From Lichenicola sp964247735 (GTDB lineage Bacteria; Pseudomonadota; Alphaproteobacteria; Acetobacterales; Acetobacteraceae), in NCBI GenBank assembly GCA_964247735.1, contig CAXTVS010000001.1, positions 146,997 to 210,996 of the forward strand: a stretch of DNA of 64,000 nt. The letters run 5' to 3'. Under the pieces are notes generated by a model. That model had not been told where the DNA came from. It saw only the letters and a list, made by a program, of their open reading frames with translations, and searched no databases. How positions within the stretch are numbered: position 1 is the first letter of the stretch; the number at the start of each line of letters is the position of its first letter. Positions 8,865 through 17,709 of this stretch are shown here, piece after piece. The translations under genes were made by a program, and so were the position numbers.

Positions 8865-9803
8865 GTGGATCCTCGCTTGCACATAGTCTTCATCAGCCAG
8901 TCCGCCCTGGCACGGGACGAGTTCGCGCAGCAGCTGAAGGTCGTGCAGCCGGGCGGCGCGGTATCGGTGGGCGAGCGGCTGGCCGCGGACGCGGCGCTCC
9001 CGTCCGGGGTGGACGCGGTGGTGCTGGACTGTCGCGGCGGCCACCCGTTCGAGGAGGACGACCTGCCCCGGCTGCGCGGCCTGTCCCCGGCACCGCTCGT
9101 CATGGCCCTCATCGACAACCTCGAATCGGCCAAGGCGTGGGCGGTGAAGAGCGGGCTCGACGACGTCATCGTCAACCCCTTCACCCTGCTCGACCTGCAC
9201 CTGCGCATGGCGAGCCTGCGCAGCACGCTGGCGCAGCGCCGGGAGATCGACCGCCTGGCGCACACCGCCCAGGATGTGGCGCAGGAAGTGCTGCGCCTGC
9301 GCGCCCTGGCCTACACCGACCACCTGACCGGGCTGCCGAACCGGCGCTACCTGGACAAGTGGGCGGAGGACGCGGCCGGCGAGGCCGGCGCCTTCGGCTT
9401 CCAGATGCTCGACCTGAACGGCTTCAAGCAGGTCAACGACCGCTACGGCCACCACGTCGGCGACCTGTTGCTGCGCCAAGTGAGCCAGCGCGTGTCCGGG
9501 ATCTCGCGACGCCTCGACCTCGTGGTCCGGCTCGGCGGCGACGAGATCGCCATCGTCCAGCACGGGGCGCTGACGCCGGAGGACTGCGTCGCCCTCGCGG
9601 GCCGGCTCCTCGCCGCGTTCCGCGAGCCGTTCCACGTCGAGGGCCACGCCATCCACGTCAGCGCCAGCATCGGCAGCGCGCTGTACCCGCAGGACAGCAG
9701 CAACCTGCTCGACCTGATGCGCCATGCCGACCGGGCGATGTATGCGGCCAAGGCGGGGGAGGGCGCGGCTCCCGGACCGGAGGCCGGTCCCGAGGAGGCC
9801 TAG
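8865..9803 (+). CDS. Diguanylate cyclase with receiver-like N-terminus
   Basis: From a GTG at 8865 the protein is 312 residues. Residues 3-120 resemble a response-regulator receiver fold (LHIVFISQSALARDEF, then VVLDCRG and VNPFTLLDL) but lack a convincing acidic pocket. A short helical linker leads into a GGDEF domain (about 145-295) with DHLTGLPNRRYL, DLNGFKQVNDRYGHHVGD and the signature GGDEI. The inhibitory I-site RRLD sits five residues upstream. It should make cyclic di-GMP, although the fifth motif residue is I rather than F. The frame continues upstream, but those residues are R/P-rich and unlikely to be translated. Confidence 0.85.
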   Translation: MDPRLHIVFISQSALARDEFAQQLKVVQPGGAVSVGERLAADAALPSGVDAVVLDCRGGHPFEEDDLPRLRGLSPAPLVMALIDNLESAKAWAVKSGLDDVIVNPFTLLDLHLRMASLRSTLAQRREIDRLAHTAQDVAQEVLRLRALAYTDHLTGLPNRRYLDKWAEDAAGEAGAFGFQMLDLNGFKQVNDRYGHHVGDLLLRQVSQRVSGISRRLDLVVRLGGDEIAIVQHGALTPEDCVALAGRLLAAFREPFHVEGHAIHVSASIGSALYPQDSSNLLDLMRHADRAMYAAKAGEGAAPGPEAGPEEA

Positions 9804-9832
9804 AACCCGTTCCGGCAGGCTGCGAGCGGCGG

Positions 9833-9908
9833 TGGTGGAGCTGAGGGGAATCGAACCCCTGACCTCCTCATTGCGAACGAGGCGCTCTCCCAACTGAGCT
9901 ACAGCCCC
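9833..9908 (-). tRNA. tRNA-Ala (anticodon CGC)
   Basis: The minus strand folds as a complete 76-nt tRNA with an encoded CCA end. The seven-base acceptor arms GGGGCTG and CAGCTCC pair with one G-U. The D-arm AGCTCAGTTGGGAGAGC is standard, the anticodon stem encloses TTCGCAA, and the T-arm contains GGTTCGATTCC. The CGC anticodon reads GCG, a codon heavily used here. Confidence 0.97.
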
Positions 9909-10048
9909 GCCGTGCAGGCGGCGGAAGATAGCCAAGGCCGGGCCCCAGTCAAGCCGCCGCCGGCGGCACCCGCCGATCCGGCGCCTTGTTGCGCGGCCAG
10001 GGCCGGGTGGGTAGCTTCCGGCCCTGTCACGCATAAGGACCCGCCGCC

Positions 10049-10369
10049 GTGATCACGGCCATCTTCCAGCTGCTCTACCTGGTGATCCAGCTCTACATCT
10101 ACGTGCTCCTGATCTCCTGCCTGTTCAGCCTGCTCTACGCGTTCAACATCGTCGACAGCCGCAACCGGCTGGTGCGCAGCGTCGGCGAGTTCCTGTATCG
10201 TGCCACCGAGCCGGTGCTGGCGCCGGTGCGCCGGATCCTGCCGCAGTTCGGCAGCATGGATCTGAGCCCGCTGGTGGTGCTGCTGGCGCTGCAGTACCTG
10301 CTGGTGCCGCTGCTGCGTTCGGTCGAGATCGCCATCCTTACCCACTCGACGCAGCAATTCTTCTCGTGA
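10049..10369 (+). CDS. YggT family integral membrane protein
   Basis: This 106-residue protein has two YggT-type membrane segments, at about residues 5-30 (LLYLVIQLYIYVLLISCLF) and 70-95, separated by the conserved TEPVLAPVRRILPQFGSMDLSPL region. Homologues are implicated in cell-division or cofactor-assembly roles and osmotic adaptation, but the molecular function is unsettled. The start is a GTG at 10049 with an AAGGA site eleven bases upstream. The stop overlaps the GTG of the next gene by four bases, so the two are translationally coupled. Confidence 0.9.
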   Translation: MITAIFQLLYLVIQLYIYVLLISCLFSLLYAFNIVDSRNRLVRSVGEFLYRATEPVLAPVRRILPQFGSMDLSPLVVLLALQYLLVPLLRSVEIAILTHSTQQFFS

Positions 10370-11319
10370 CGTCCGCCTCCGCCGGGCGGGTGGCGGTGCT
10401 GATCCCGTGCTACAACGAGGCGGTGGCGATCGCGCGGGTGGTGCAGGACTTCCGGGCCGCCCTGCCGGCGGCGACCGTCTACGTCTACGACAACAACTCC
10501 AGCGACGGCACGCGCGAGGTCGCCCGCGCGGCCGGCGCCGTGGTGCGTCTGGAGCTGCTGCAGGGCAAGGGCCACGTGGTGCGCCGGATGTTCGCCGACA
10601 TCGACGCCGAGCTCTACGTGCTGGTCGACGGCGACGGCACCTACGACGCCTACGCCGCTCCCGGCCTGATCCGCGCCCTGCGCGAGGCCGGGCTCGACAT
10701 GGTCAACGCCGCCCGCGTCACCGACCGCGTTTCCGCCTACCGGCGCGGCCACGTGCTCGGCAACCGCATGCTGACCGGGCTGGTGGCGGCCATCTTCGGC
10801 AAGCGGCTGTCCGACATGCTGTCCGGCTACCGGGTGTTCTCGCGCCGGTTCGTGAAGTCGTTCCCGGCGCTGTCGGCAGGTTTCGAGACCGAGACCGAGC
10901 TCACCGTGCACGCGCTCGAGCTGCGCATGCCGATCGCCGAGCTGCCGACGCGCTACGTCGAGCGGGCGGAAGGCTCGGTGTCGAAGCTGCGCACCTACCG
11001 CGACGGCCTGCGCATCCTGCGCACCATCGTCGTGCTGATGAAGCAGGAGCGCCCGCTCGCCTTCTTCTCCGCCATCGCGGGCGCGATGCTGCTGGTCGGC
11101 CTGGCCCTGGGGCTGCCGGTGGTGGCGGAGTTCTTCCGCACCCGCCACGTGCCGCGCCTGCCGAGTGCGGTGCTGGCGCTGGGCTTCGTGCTGCTCGCCT
11201 GCCTCGCCCTGGTCTGCGGGCTGATCCTGGACAGCGTCACCCGCGGCCGGCTGGAGTTCAAGCGGCTGGCCTACCTGTCCTATCCGGCGCCCGAAACCGA
11301 CCCCGTCCACGCGCCGTGA
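10366..11319 (+). CDS. Family 2 glycosyltransferase, membrane-anchored
   Basis: This 317-residue GT2 enzyme starts at a GTG overlapping the yggT stop. It carries VAVLIPCYNEAVAI at the start, the DxD-type motif VDGDGTYDAY near residue 86, and the SGYRVFSRRFVKSFP acceptor region. Two hydrophobic C-terminal segments (about 225-250 and 265-290) anchor it in the inner membrane. The pattern resembles polyprenyl-phosphate sugar transferases of the dolichol-phosphate-mannose-synthase type with a C-terminal membrane domain. The sugar donor and acceptor are not identifiable. Confidence 0.88.
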   Translation: MTSASAGRVAVLIPCYNEAVAIARVVQDFRAALPAATVYVYDNNSSDGTREVARAAGAVVRLELLQGKGHVVRRMFADIDAELYVLVDGDGTYDAYAAPGLIRALREAGLDMVNAARVTDRVSAYRRGHVLGNRMLTGLVAAIFGKRLSDMLSGYRVFSRRFVKSFPALSAGFETETELTVHALELRMPIAELPTRYVERAEGSVSKLRTYRDGLRILRTIVVLMKQERPLAFFSAIAGAMLLVGLALGLPVVAEFFRTRHVPRLPSAVLALGFVLLACLALVCGLILDSVTRGRLEFKRLAYLSYPAPETDPVHAP

Positions 11320-11394
11320 CCGGCGGACGCCCGACGACGTCATTTCCCCTTTGCCGGCGGGCGCGATAGCTGCTTGGGTCGGGTGGTCCTGGCG

Positions 11395-12831
11395 ATGGAG
11401 CTTTTTTTGGATCAAGCCGACCCGACCGGACGGGCCAGCATCGCCATCGTCGGCGCCGGCTTCAGCGGCACCCTGCTGGCGCTGCACCTGCTGCAGCGCT
11501 CGCCGCCGCAGACCCGGGTGGTGCTGATCGAGCGGGTCCGGTTCGGCCGCGGCACCGCCTATGCCGACGGCAACGCCAGCCACCTGCTGAACGTGCCGGC
11601 GGCCAAGATGAGCGCGTTCCAGCAGCGCCCGCTCGACTTCCTGCACTGGCTGCAGGGCCTGTCGCCGGAGGAGGCGTGCGGCGTGGAGTGTTCGGCCGCC
11701 TCGTTCGTGCCGCGGCGCATGTTCGGCCGCTACATGCGCCACCTGCTGAACGGGGAGATGAAGGTGCCCGGGCGGCGCGACCAGCTGGCGCTGGTGCGCG
11801 GCGACGTCCTCGCCATCACCCCCGACGGCGCCGGGCTGGCGCTCGCCCTCGACCGCGGCCGCACCGTGCTGGCCGACCGCGTCGTGCTGGCGATCGGCAA
11901 CTTCCCGCCCGCCGCGCCCCCGGTGGCGGACCCGTCCTTCTACGACAGCCCGGCCTACAAGGCCGACCCGTGGGCGCCCGACACGCTGGACGGGCTCGAC
12001 CCGGACGCGCCGGTGCTCCTGGTCGGCACCGGGCTGACCACCATCGACAGCGTCGTCTCGCTGCTCGACCAGGGCCATCGCGGCCCGGTCACCGCCCTGT
12101 CCCGGCGCGGGCTGCTGCCGCACCGCCATGCCGCCGCCCCGCCGGCCGCGGCGATGCCGGAAACCGACGCCTTCCCGACCCGGCTGAACGACCTGGCCCG
12201 CACCCTGCGCGCCAACGCGGCGCGCCAGGTCGCCTGCGGCGGCAGCTGGCACGCGGTGATCGACGAGATACGCCCCATCACCAGCGAGCTGTGGCAGGCG
12301 ATGAGCCTGCGCGACCGGCAGCGCTTCCTGCGCCACCTGCGCCCGTGGTGGGACACCCACCGGCACCGCATCTCCGGCCCGGTCGCGGACCGCATCGCCG
12401 CGGCGCGCGCCAGCGGCCAGCTGCGCATCCGCGCCGGGCGGATCCGCGGCTACCGCCAGGACCGGCCGGACGGGCCGGTGACGGTGTCGTTCCGGCCGCG
12501 TTTCGCGGACGGGCTCGACAGCGTGACGGTGGGCCGGGTGGTCAACTGCGCCGGACCCGACGCCGACTACAGCCGGATCCGCGACCCGCTGGTGCGCTCG
12601 CTGCTGGACAACGGGCTGGTGCGCCCGGACCCGCTCAGCCTCGGGCTCGACGTGACCGCGCACTGCGCGCTGCTGGCGCGCGACGGGGCGATCTCGCGCC
12701 GGCTGTTCGCGGTCGGGCCGGTCACCCGGGGGATGTTCTGGGAGATGACCGCGGTGCCGGACATCCGGCAGCAGGCGGAGCTGCTGGCGCTGCAGCTCGC
12801 CTCCCTGGTGCGGCCGCCCCGGCCGGCCTGA
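11395..12831 (+). CDS. FAD/NAD(P)-binding protein (COG4529-type)
   Basis: Starting at the ATG at 11395 the protein has 478 residues. It opens with the FAD Rossmann motif IAIVGAGFSGTLLALHLL, followed by VLIERVRFGRGTAYADGNASHLLNVPAAKMSAF, which is characteristic of the FAD-NAD_binding_9 family. A second nucleotide motif, VLLVGTGLTTIDSVVSL, lies near residue 210, and the C-terminus has VVNCAGPDADY. Family members are soluble and their reactions are poorly known. A TTG at 11374 would add seven residues but lacks support. Confidence 0.88.
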   Translation: MELFLDQADPTGRASIAIVGAGFSGTLLALHLLQRSPPQTRVVLIERVRFGRGTAYADGNASHLLNVPAAKMSAFQQRPLDFLHWLQGLSPEEACGVECSAASFVPRRMFGRYMRHLLNGEMKVPGRRDQLALVRGDVLAITPDGAGLALALDRGRTVLADRVVLAIGNFPPAAPPVADPSFYDSPAYKADPWAPDTLDGLDPDAPVLLVGTGLTTIDSVVSLLDQGHRGPVTALSRRGLLPHRHAAAPPAAAMPETDAFPTRLNDLARTLRANAARQVACGGSWHAVIDEIRPITSELWQAMSLRDRQRFLRHLRPWWDTHRHRISGPVADRIAAARASGQLRIRAGRIRGYRQDRPDGPVTVSFRPRFADGLDSVTVGRVVNCAGPDADYSRIRDPLVRSLLDNGLVRPDPLSLGLDVTAHCALLARDGAISRRLFAVGPVTRGMFWEMTAVPDIRQQAELLALQLASLVRPPRPA

Positions 12832-12852
12832 CCACCGGCCTGAGGCGGCGGA

Positions 12853-15072
12853 TCAGTCGCCGCGGCGGGCGTGCAGCGACACCAGGTTGCCCGGCGCCGC
12901 CACCGCCGCCGCCCCCAGCGTCGCCGCCACCTTGCGGATCAGCTCGTCGCGCTTGAACGGCTTGCCGATCAGCTGCACGCCGTCGTCCAGCCGGCCGTGA
13001 TGCACGATCGAGTTCTCGGTGTAGCCCGACATGTAGAGCACCTTGACCTCGGGGCGCATGGCGTTGACCCGCTCCGCGAGCTCCCGGCCACGCACCGGGC
13101 CCGGCAGCACCACGTCGGTCAGCAGCAGGGCGATCTCCGCGGCATGGGCGCCGAACATGCGCAGGCCCTCCTCGCCGTCCGCGGCCTCCAGCACCCGGTA
13201 GCCGACATCCGCCAGGATCGCGACCGCGATCTCGCGCACCGCCGGCTCGTCCTCGACCACCAGCACCGTGACGTTGCCGCGCGGCAGCTCGACCGGCGCG
13301 CTGGACCGCGGCCGGGACGGTGCCGCGCCGACCGCGCGCGGCAAATAGAGCCGCACGGTGGTGCCGTGCCCGGGCTCGGAATAGATCTTCACGTGGCCGC
13401 CCGACTGCTTGACGAAGCCGAACACCATGGCGAGCCCGAGGCCGGTGCCCTTGCCGTCCGGCTTGGTGGTGAAGAACGGCTCGAACACCCGCGCCGCCAC
13501 CTCCGGGCTCATGCCGTGGCCGGTGTCGGACACCGCGAGCATGGCGTAGTCGCCGGGAGTCACCTCGTGATGGGCACTCGCGTACGCCTCGTCCAGCACC
13601 TTGTTGGCCACCTCGATGGTCAGCCGCCCGCCGTCCGGCATGGCGTCGCGGGCGTTCAGCGCCAGGTTGAGCACGGCACTTTCCAGCTGCGCGTGGTCCG
13701 CCATCGCCGGCCACAGCCCGGCGGTCTCGACGTAGCGGACGTCGATGTGCGCGCCGAGCGTGCGCTGCATCAGCGGCATCAGCTCCGGCACGATCGCGGT
13801 GAGGTCGATCGGCGCCGGCGCCAGCGGCTGCTTGCGCGCGAAGGCGAGCAGCTGCGCCGTCAGGGTGGCGCCGCGCTGCGCCGCGCCTGCCGCGCGGTCG
13901 ATCCGCGCCTGCAGCGCCGGGTCGCCGTCCAGCCTGGTGCGCATCATCTCCAGGTTGCCCAGGATGATGGTCAGCAGGTTGTTGAAGTCGTGCGCGATGC
14001 CGCCGGTGAGCTGGCCGATCGCCTGCATCTTCTGCGCCTCGCGCAGCACCGCCTCCGCCTGCGCGCGCTTGGTCATGTCCGTGACGGTCAGCACGAAGCC
14101 GCCGTCGGGCATCGGCGCCCGTCGCAGCTCCAGCTGGTGCCCGTTGCCGCGGGCGCGCTCGTAGACCACCGATTCGCGCGGCGACAGGCGCCCCTGGCGG
14201 ATCTGCCCCTCGCTCTCGAGGAACGGGGCGCCGTCGCCGGACAGGTGCTCGTCGAACGCCCCGTAAGGGGTGCCGGCCCGCACCATCGCCCTGGGCAGGT
14301 CGAGCAGCACCCGGAAGCAGTCGTTCCAGTTCGACAGCCTGTGGTCGGCGCCGAACACGGCGACGCCCTGGCTCAGGCTGTCCAGCGAGGCGCGCAGCTG
14401 GAGCGCCACGGTGCGCTGCTCCGCCTCGATCCTGTGCGTGTGCGCCCAGGCGCGGTTGAGCATCTGCGCCGCCCATACCAGGGCCAGCAGCGCCGTCGCC
14501 ATGCCGCCCAGCATGAGCCGGCGCACCCACCAGCCGCGATGGTCCGCGGTGGCCAGGCGCTGCGCCAGCAGCGCGCTCTCGTCGTCGGCCATCGACGACA
14601 GGGTCGCCTCGATCCGCTTCATGAAGATGCGGCCGGAATCGTCCAGCACGACCGCCAGCGCCGCATCGAGGCCGACCGAGCGGCGCAGCTGCACCGTCTG
14701 CGCCAGCTCCTCCAGCTTGTGCTGCAGCAACGGCGACAGCGCCTGCAGCCGGGCCTGCTCCACCGGATTGTCCGCGGTCAGCCGCTGCAGCTCGCCGGTC
14801 AGGAACGTCACCCGCTCGATGGCGGCGTGGTAGGGCAGGAGGTAGTCGTCGCGACCGGTCAGCAGGAAGCCCCGCTGCCCGGTCTCGGCATTGCGGACCG
14901 CGAGGTTGAGGTCCTTGATGGTGATGATGACGTCGTCGGTGTGCTGCGACCAGCCGCGGGCGCTGCGGGCCTGGTTGATCTGGTCCCAGGTCACCCCGCA
15001 CACCAGCAGCAGGATCACCGCCAGCACCCCGAACATGAGCAGGTTGGCGCGGCGGACGACGGAGTGGCTCAT
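12853..15072 (-). CDS. Hybrid sensor histidine kinase (CHASE3-PAS-HisKA-HATPase-REC)
   Basis: This 739-residue protein has an N-terminal membrane helix (10-28), a CHASE3-like sensor with RNAETGQRGFLLTGRDDYL (about 58-76), a second helix (185-203), a PAS segment (225-340), and a kinase core. The phospho-acceptor is H361 in GGIAHDFNNLL, with N-box LNLALNARDAMPDGG and G-boxes DTGHGMS and GKGTGLGLAM. A C-terminal receiver (about 608-720) has VLVVEDEPAVR and the acceptor aspartate in LLTDVVLPG. The periplasmic signal is unknown and no cognate regulator lies adjacent. Confidence 0.93.
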   Translation of the reverse strand: MSHSVVRRANLLMFGVLAVILLLVCGVTWDQINQARSARGWSQHTDDVIITIKDLNLAVRNAETGQRGFLLTGRDDYLLPYHAAIERVTFLTGELQRLTADNPVEQARLQALSPLLQHKLEELAQTVQLRRSVGLDAALAVVLDDSGRIFMKRIEATLSSMADDESALLAQRLATADHRGWWVRRLMLGGMATALLALVWAAQMLNRAWAHTHRIEAEQRTVALQLRASLDSLSQGVAVFGADHRLSNWNDCFRVLLDLPRAMVRAGTPYGAFDEHLSGDGAPFLESEGQIRQGRLSPRESVVYERARGNGHQLELRRAPMPDGGFVLTVTDMTKRAQAEAVLREAQKMQAIGQLTGGIAHDFNNLLTIILGNLEMMRTRLDGDPALQARIDRAAGAAQRGATLTAQLLAFARKQPLAPAPIDLTAIVPELMPLMQRTLGAHIDVRYVETAGLWPAMADHAQLESAVLNLALNARDAMPDGGRLTIEVANKVLDEAYASAHHEVTPGDYAMLAVSDTGHGMSPEVAARVFEPFFTTKPDGKGTGLGLAMVFGFVKQSGGHVKIYSEPGHGTTVRLYLPRAVGAAPSRPRSSAPVELPRGNVTVLVVEDEPAVREIAVAILADVGYRVLEAADGEEGLRMFGAHAAEIALLLTDVVLPGPVRGRELAERVNAMRPEVKVLYMSGYTENSIVHHGRLDDGVQLIGKPFKRDELIRKVAATLGAAAVAAPGNLVSLHARRGD

Positions 15073-15182
15073 GCGGGCGGCACGGTCATCCGCAACGTAT
15101 AGGCGTGTCCGGCGGGGACGTCAGCGACGATTGTATCCGGCGTGAACAGCCGCGGCCGGACGGGGGAGAACGATCGGCGTGC

Positions 15183-15220
15183 CCGGCCGCCGGCACGTGG
15201 GGGAGCGTGCCGGCGGCCGG
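15183..15220. terminator. Strong hairpin between two convergent-free minus-strand genes
   Basis: A perfect 15-bp inverted repeat (15183-15197 with 15206-15220) encloses the loop TGGGGGAG. It lies 13 bases past the DUF3618 stop and upstream of the histidine-kinase start, so it probably ends the minus-strand stress operon. No U-run follows, so intrinsic termination is uncertain. Confidence 0.5.
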
Positions 15221-15232
15221 ACGCGTGACCGC

Positions 15233-16300
15233 TCAGGAGACGGGCGGCTTCGGCTCGGCCGGCTGTCCGAGCTCCTTGCGGATCGCGGTCTCGCCGGCCT
15301 CCAGCAGCTCGTCCGCCACCTGCTTCGCGTTGCCGGACAGGGTGCCGCTCAGGGCGTCGTCGACCAGCTGCCCCGGGCTCGCGCTGCCGGCCAGCCCGTG
15401 CGCCTGGACGCTGTCGCGGCCCTTGTCCAGCACCGCCTGGGCGACGTGCGCGCCGCTGTCGACCGCCGTCTGCGCCAGGCTGCGGGCACCTTCCCTGGCC
15501 TGGCCCGCGAGCTGGCCGAGTGCCGCCTCCTCGCGCTCCGACTGCGGCACCAGCGCCCCGAGCAGCGCACCGGCGGCGAGGCCGAGCGCGCCCAGCAGCA
15601 CCGGGCTTTCCGTCAGCGCCGACACCAGGCTTCCTCCCGCCTGGCCGGCGGCCTGGCCGCCCTGGGCCATCGCGCCGCCGGCGCGCTGCGCCGCGTCGCC
15701 GACGCTCTGCCCGAGGCCGGACGCGAAGCTGCCGAGCGAGCCCACCGCGCCGCTCGCGCCGTCGCGGAGATCGCCGGCCCGTCCGGCGACCGCCTGCTGC
15801 GCGGCGCCCAGGGCGTGGGCGATCCGCTGCGCGAAGGACTCGGAGGTGTCCTCCTGGTGGCGCTGGAGGCCGAGCGCCCGGCCGCGGGCGTCGTCGAGCC
15901 GCACCGCGTAGTCGTGCTCCGCCTCGTCGGGCCGGCGCACCACGCCGCCCTCCGCCTCGCGGATCCGCGCCGTCATCGCCGGATAGCCGCCGGCGTTGAA
16001 GCTCGGGCCGCCGGCCGGCGCGGCCTGCGTCTGCGTGACTGTGCCCGGACGCGGGTTGGAGGCCATCAGCCAGGTGAGGCCGATGCCGGTGATGGCGGCC
16101 GGCAGGGGGTTGCCGCGCACGCTCTGCAGGAGGTTGCGGCCGAACTCCGCACCCTCCGCGCCGCGGAAGTAGCGCATCGCGTCGTCGAGCAGCTGGCCCG
16201 GGGAAAGCTGCTGCAGCTCGCTCAGGTGGCCGTCGAGCCGGGTGCGGGTCTGGTCGAGCTCGCGCTCGATGCGGCCGGGATCGGACGAGGTGGACGACAT
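15233..16300 (-). CDS. DUF3618 domain stress-associated membrane protein
   Basis: The 355-residue protein begins with a DUF3618 domain: RIERELDQTRTRLDGHL, then SPGQLLDDAMRYF and GRNLLQSVRGNPLPAAITGIGLTWLMAS, the last being a membrane segment around residues 85-105. The rest is A/G/Q-rich and helical, with a second hydrophobic Gly/Ala patch (LLGALGLAAGALLGALVP) near 235. The start overlaps the upstream holin-like gene by one base (TGATG), indicating coupling. DUF3618 genes commonly sit beside holin_3_6 and other envelope-stress genes in alphaproteobacteria. The biochemical role is unknown. Confidence 0.85.
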   Translation of the reverse strand: MSSTSSDPGRIERELDQTRTRLDGHLSELQQLSPGQLLDDAMRYFRGAEGAEFGRNLLQSVRGNPLPAAITGIGLTWLMASNPRPGTVTQTQAAPAGGPSFNAGGYPAMTARIREAEGGVVRRPDEAEHDYAVRLDDARGRALGLQRHQEDTSESFAQRIAHALGAAQQAVAGRAGDLRDGASGAVGSLGSFASGLGQSVGDAAQRAGGAMAQGGQAAGQAGGSLVSALTESPVLLGALGLAAGALLGALVPQSEREEAALGQLAGQAREGARSLAQTAVDSGAHVAQAVLDKGRDSVQAHGLAGSASPGQLVDDALSGTLSGNAKQVADELLEAGETAIRKELGQPAEPKPPVS

Positions 16301-16695
16301 CAGATGTGCTCCTTGAGGACGCCGACGTCCTTCTGCAGGCTGTCCGCCGCGCGGGTGGGAGTGAGGGCCTTCAACGACAGCATGCCGAGGCCGGAGCGCG
16401 CGAACAGGCCGCCGACGGCGGCGATCACCACGCCCACGATCAGCGACGCCGCCCAGACCGGCAGCACCAGCGCCAGGGCGGCGGCCACGCCCTGCAGCAC
16501 CACCACCAGCCCGGCGAACGCGACCAGGGCGCCGCCGAGCAGGAACACGGCGGCGATGATGACGCGGTGCAGCTTCTGGTCGATCTCGGCGCGCGCCAGC
16601 TGGATCTCGCCGCGGACGAGGTCCTGGATGTCCTGGGCGATGCTGGCGAGCAGCGGGGCCAGGGTATACCCGGCGGCGGGCCTACTCGCGCTCAT
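16300..16695 (-). CDS. Phage-holin-family (holin_3_6/YqjE-like) membrane protein
   Basis: This 131-residue protein starts with the conserved cytoplasmic helix LLASIAQDIQDLVRGEIQLARAEI and then has two membrane segments, about residues 48-70 and 78-100, ending in ALTPTRAADSLQKDVGVLKEHI. This is the Phage_holin_3_6/YqjE pattern, a bacterial inner-membrane family that is not a lysis gene. It overlaps the gene upstream by 14 bases and the one downstream by one base, in a three-gene operon. Confidence 0.88.
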   Translation of the reverse strand: MSASRPAAGYTLAPLLASIAQDIQDLVRGEIQLARAEIDQKLHRVIIAAVFLLGGALVAFAGLVVVLQGVAAALALVLPVWAASLIVGVVIAAVGGLFARSGLGMLSLKALTPTRAADSLQKDVGVLKEHI

Positions 16696-17221
16696 GGCTC
16701 ATCTCCGGCATGCGGGGCAGGTCCGCCTTGGAGGCGCCGGCGACGGCGACCTTGCCGACGCGGGCCAGCGCGAAGCCGGCGGCCAGGGAGGCGCCGGCGA
16801 ACAGCGCGGGCTGGCGCTGGGCCAGGTCCTGCAGGTTGCCCAGCAGGCCGCGCAGGTCGTTAGAGCGCAGGGTGTTCGCCAGGACGCTCAGCTCGGCCGC
16901 GCCGCGCTCCACCAGGTGGGCCACGAAGTCCTGGTGCCCTTCCAGCTGCTCGCCGGAGCGGTGCACCGCCTTCGCCACGTCCTCGATCCGGTCGGCCAGG
17001 GTGTCCTTCTGGCTTTCGACCGCCGACAGAGCCTGCTCCTTGGCCGTGCCGGACAGCGCGGCGCCGCGCGAGGCGGCGGACTGCGCCACGTCCTGCGCCT
17101 CGCCCAACGCCTGGGTGCCGGCCTGCCGTGCCTGGTCGCCGACCTGGCGGACGGCATCGCCGGCGTTCTGCGCCATCGAGAGCCCCGCCTTGACGGGGTC
17201 GGTTCCATTCGTTTCACTCAT
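16682..17221 (-). CDS. Helical stress protein, nutrient-deprivation-induced type
   Basis: The 179-residue protein is dominated by alanine/glutamine-rich amphipathic helix with 11-residue-like periodicity (GDAVRQVGDQARQAG, SAASRGAALSGTAKEQALSAVESQKDTLADRI), resembling desiccation or nutrient-deprivation-induced proteins. A hydrophobic segment (PALFAGASLAAGFALARVG) near residue 145 should anchor it in the membrane. It heads the operon with the holin-like and DUF3618 genes. Family assignment is by composition and context, so the exact function is unknown. Confidence 0.75.
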   Translation of the reverse strand: MSETNGTDPVKAGLSMAQNAGDAVRQVGDQARQAGTQALGEAQDVAQSAASRGAALSGTAKEQALSAVESQKDTLADRIEDVAKAVHRSGEQLEGHQDFVAHLVERGAAELSVLANTLRSNDLRGLLGNLQDLAQRQPALFAGASLAAGFALARVGKVAVAGASKADLPRMPEMSHERE

Positions 17222-17709
17222 GCACGCGTTCTTTTCGTTGCGCCGCAGGCGACCGGAAACGTGTCGCAGCGACAGGTTGATGGAGGGATCGGGGCGAACG
17301 CGAAGCGGTCCCGCCGGCCGGGAACGGCCGGCGGGTCATGGGCTGCGGCACCGGGTGCGGCCTCGACGGCAATGGATCGTGAGGCATCGACGGTTGTCCT
17401 GGGGTGGGCGGGACGATGGCTCCTGGGTGGTGCCGGTCGGACGAGGCGTTGCGACGCGGAGCCGGAACGGCATGCGTCGGGTGTGCGCTCCAAAGCGGCG
17501 CAGGCCGGCAAAGTTTCTCCCCGCGGGGATCTATGACGGGTCGTCGAACTCCGGCTGCCGGTCCCGGGCCCGGGAGCAGCCTGCGTTGATGCCGCCTTGA
17601 CCATCCGGCACGGGAACGGCGGATCGCGCTGCGGCGCGAGGGGAACGGAATCGATCCCGAAATCGTTGGCGAGCCGAGGAACATCTTCCGCAACGTTCAG
17701 GAGCGCGTA
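17222..17709. other. Intergenic region between divergent stress genes
   Basis: These 488 bases hold no convincing gene; the short frames are shadows. The region contains the EcfG-type promoter of the GlsB gene near its right end and a perfect 10-bp hairpin (17310-17319 with 17326-17335, loop GGGAAC). I found no equivalent EcfG match for the minus-strand operon. Confidence 0.7.
17642..17667 (+). promoter_or_regulatory. EcfG (general stress sigma) promoter of the GlsB-like gene
   Basis: GGAAC at 17642-17646 is followed after exactly 17 bases by CGTT at 17664-17667, a perfect match to the alphaproteobacterial EcfG consensus. Transcription would start near 17674, leaving a leader of about 36 bases with an AGGAG ribosome-binding site before the ATG at 17710. 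Confidence 0.75.

Noticed and set aside
6288..10034. A 1248-residue open frame on the minus strand
   Set aside because: It crosses the ETF-QO gene, two plus-strand genes and the tRNA, and its residues are Arg/Ala/Gly/Pro noise typical of the wrong frame in GC-rich DNA.
17678..17697. A second GGAAC...CGTT pair before the GlsB gene
   Set aside because: The spacing is 11 bases, too short for an EcfG promoter; the correct one is 25-35 bases upstream.
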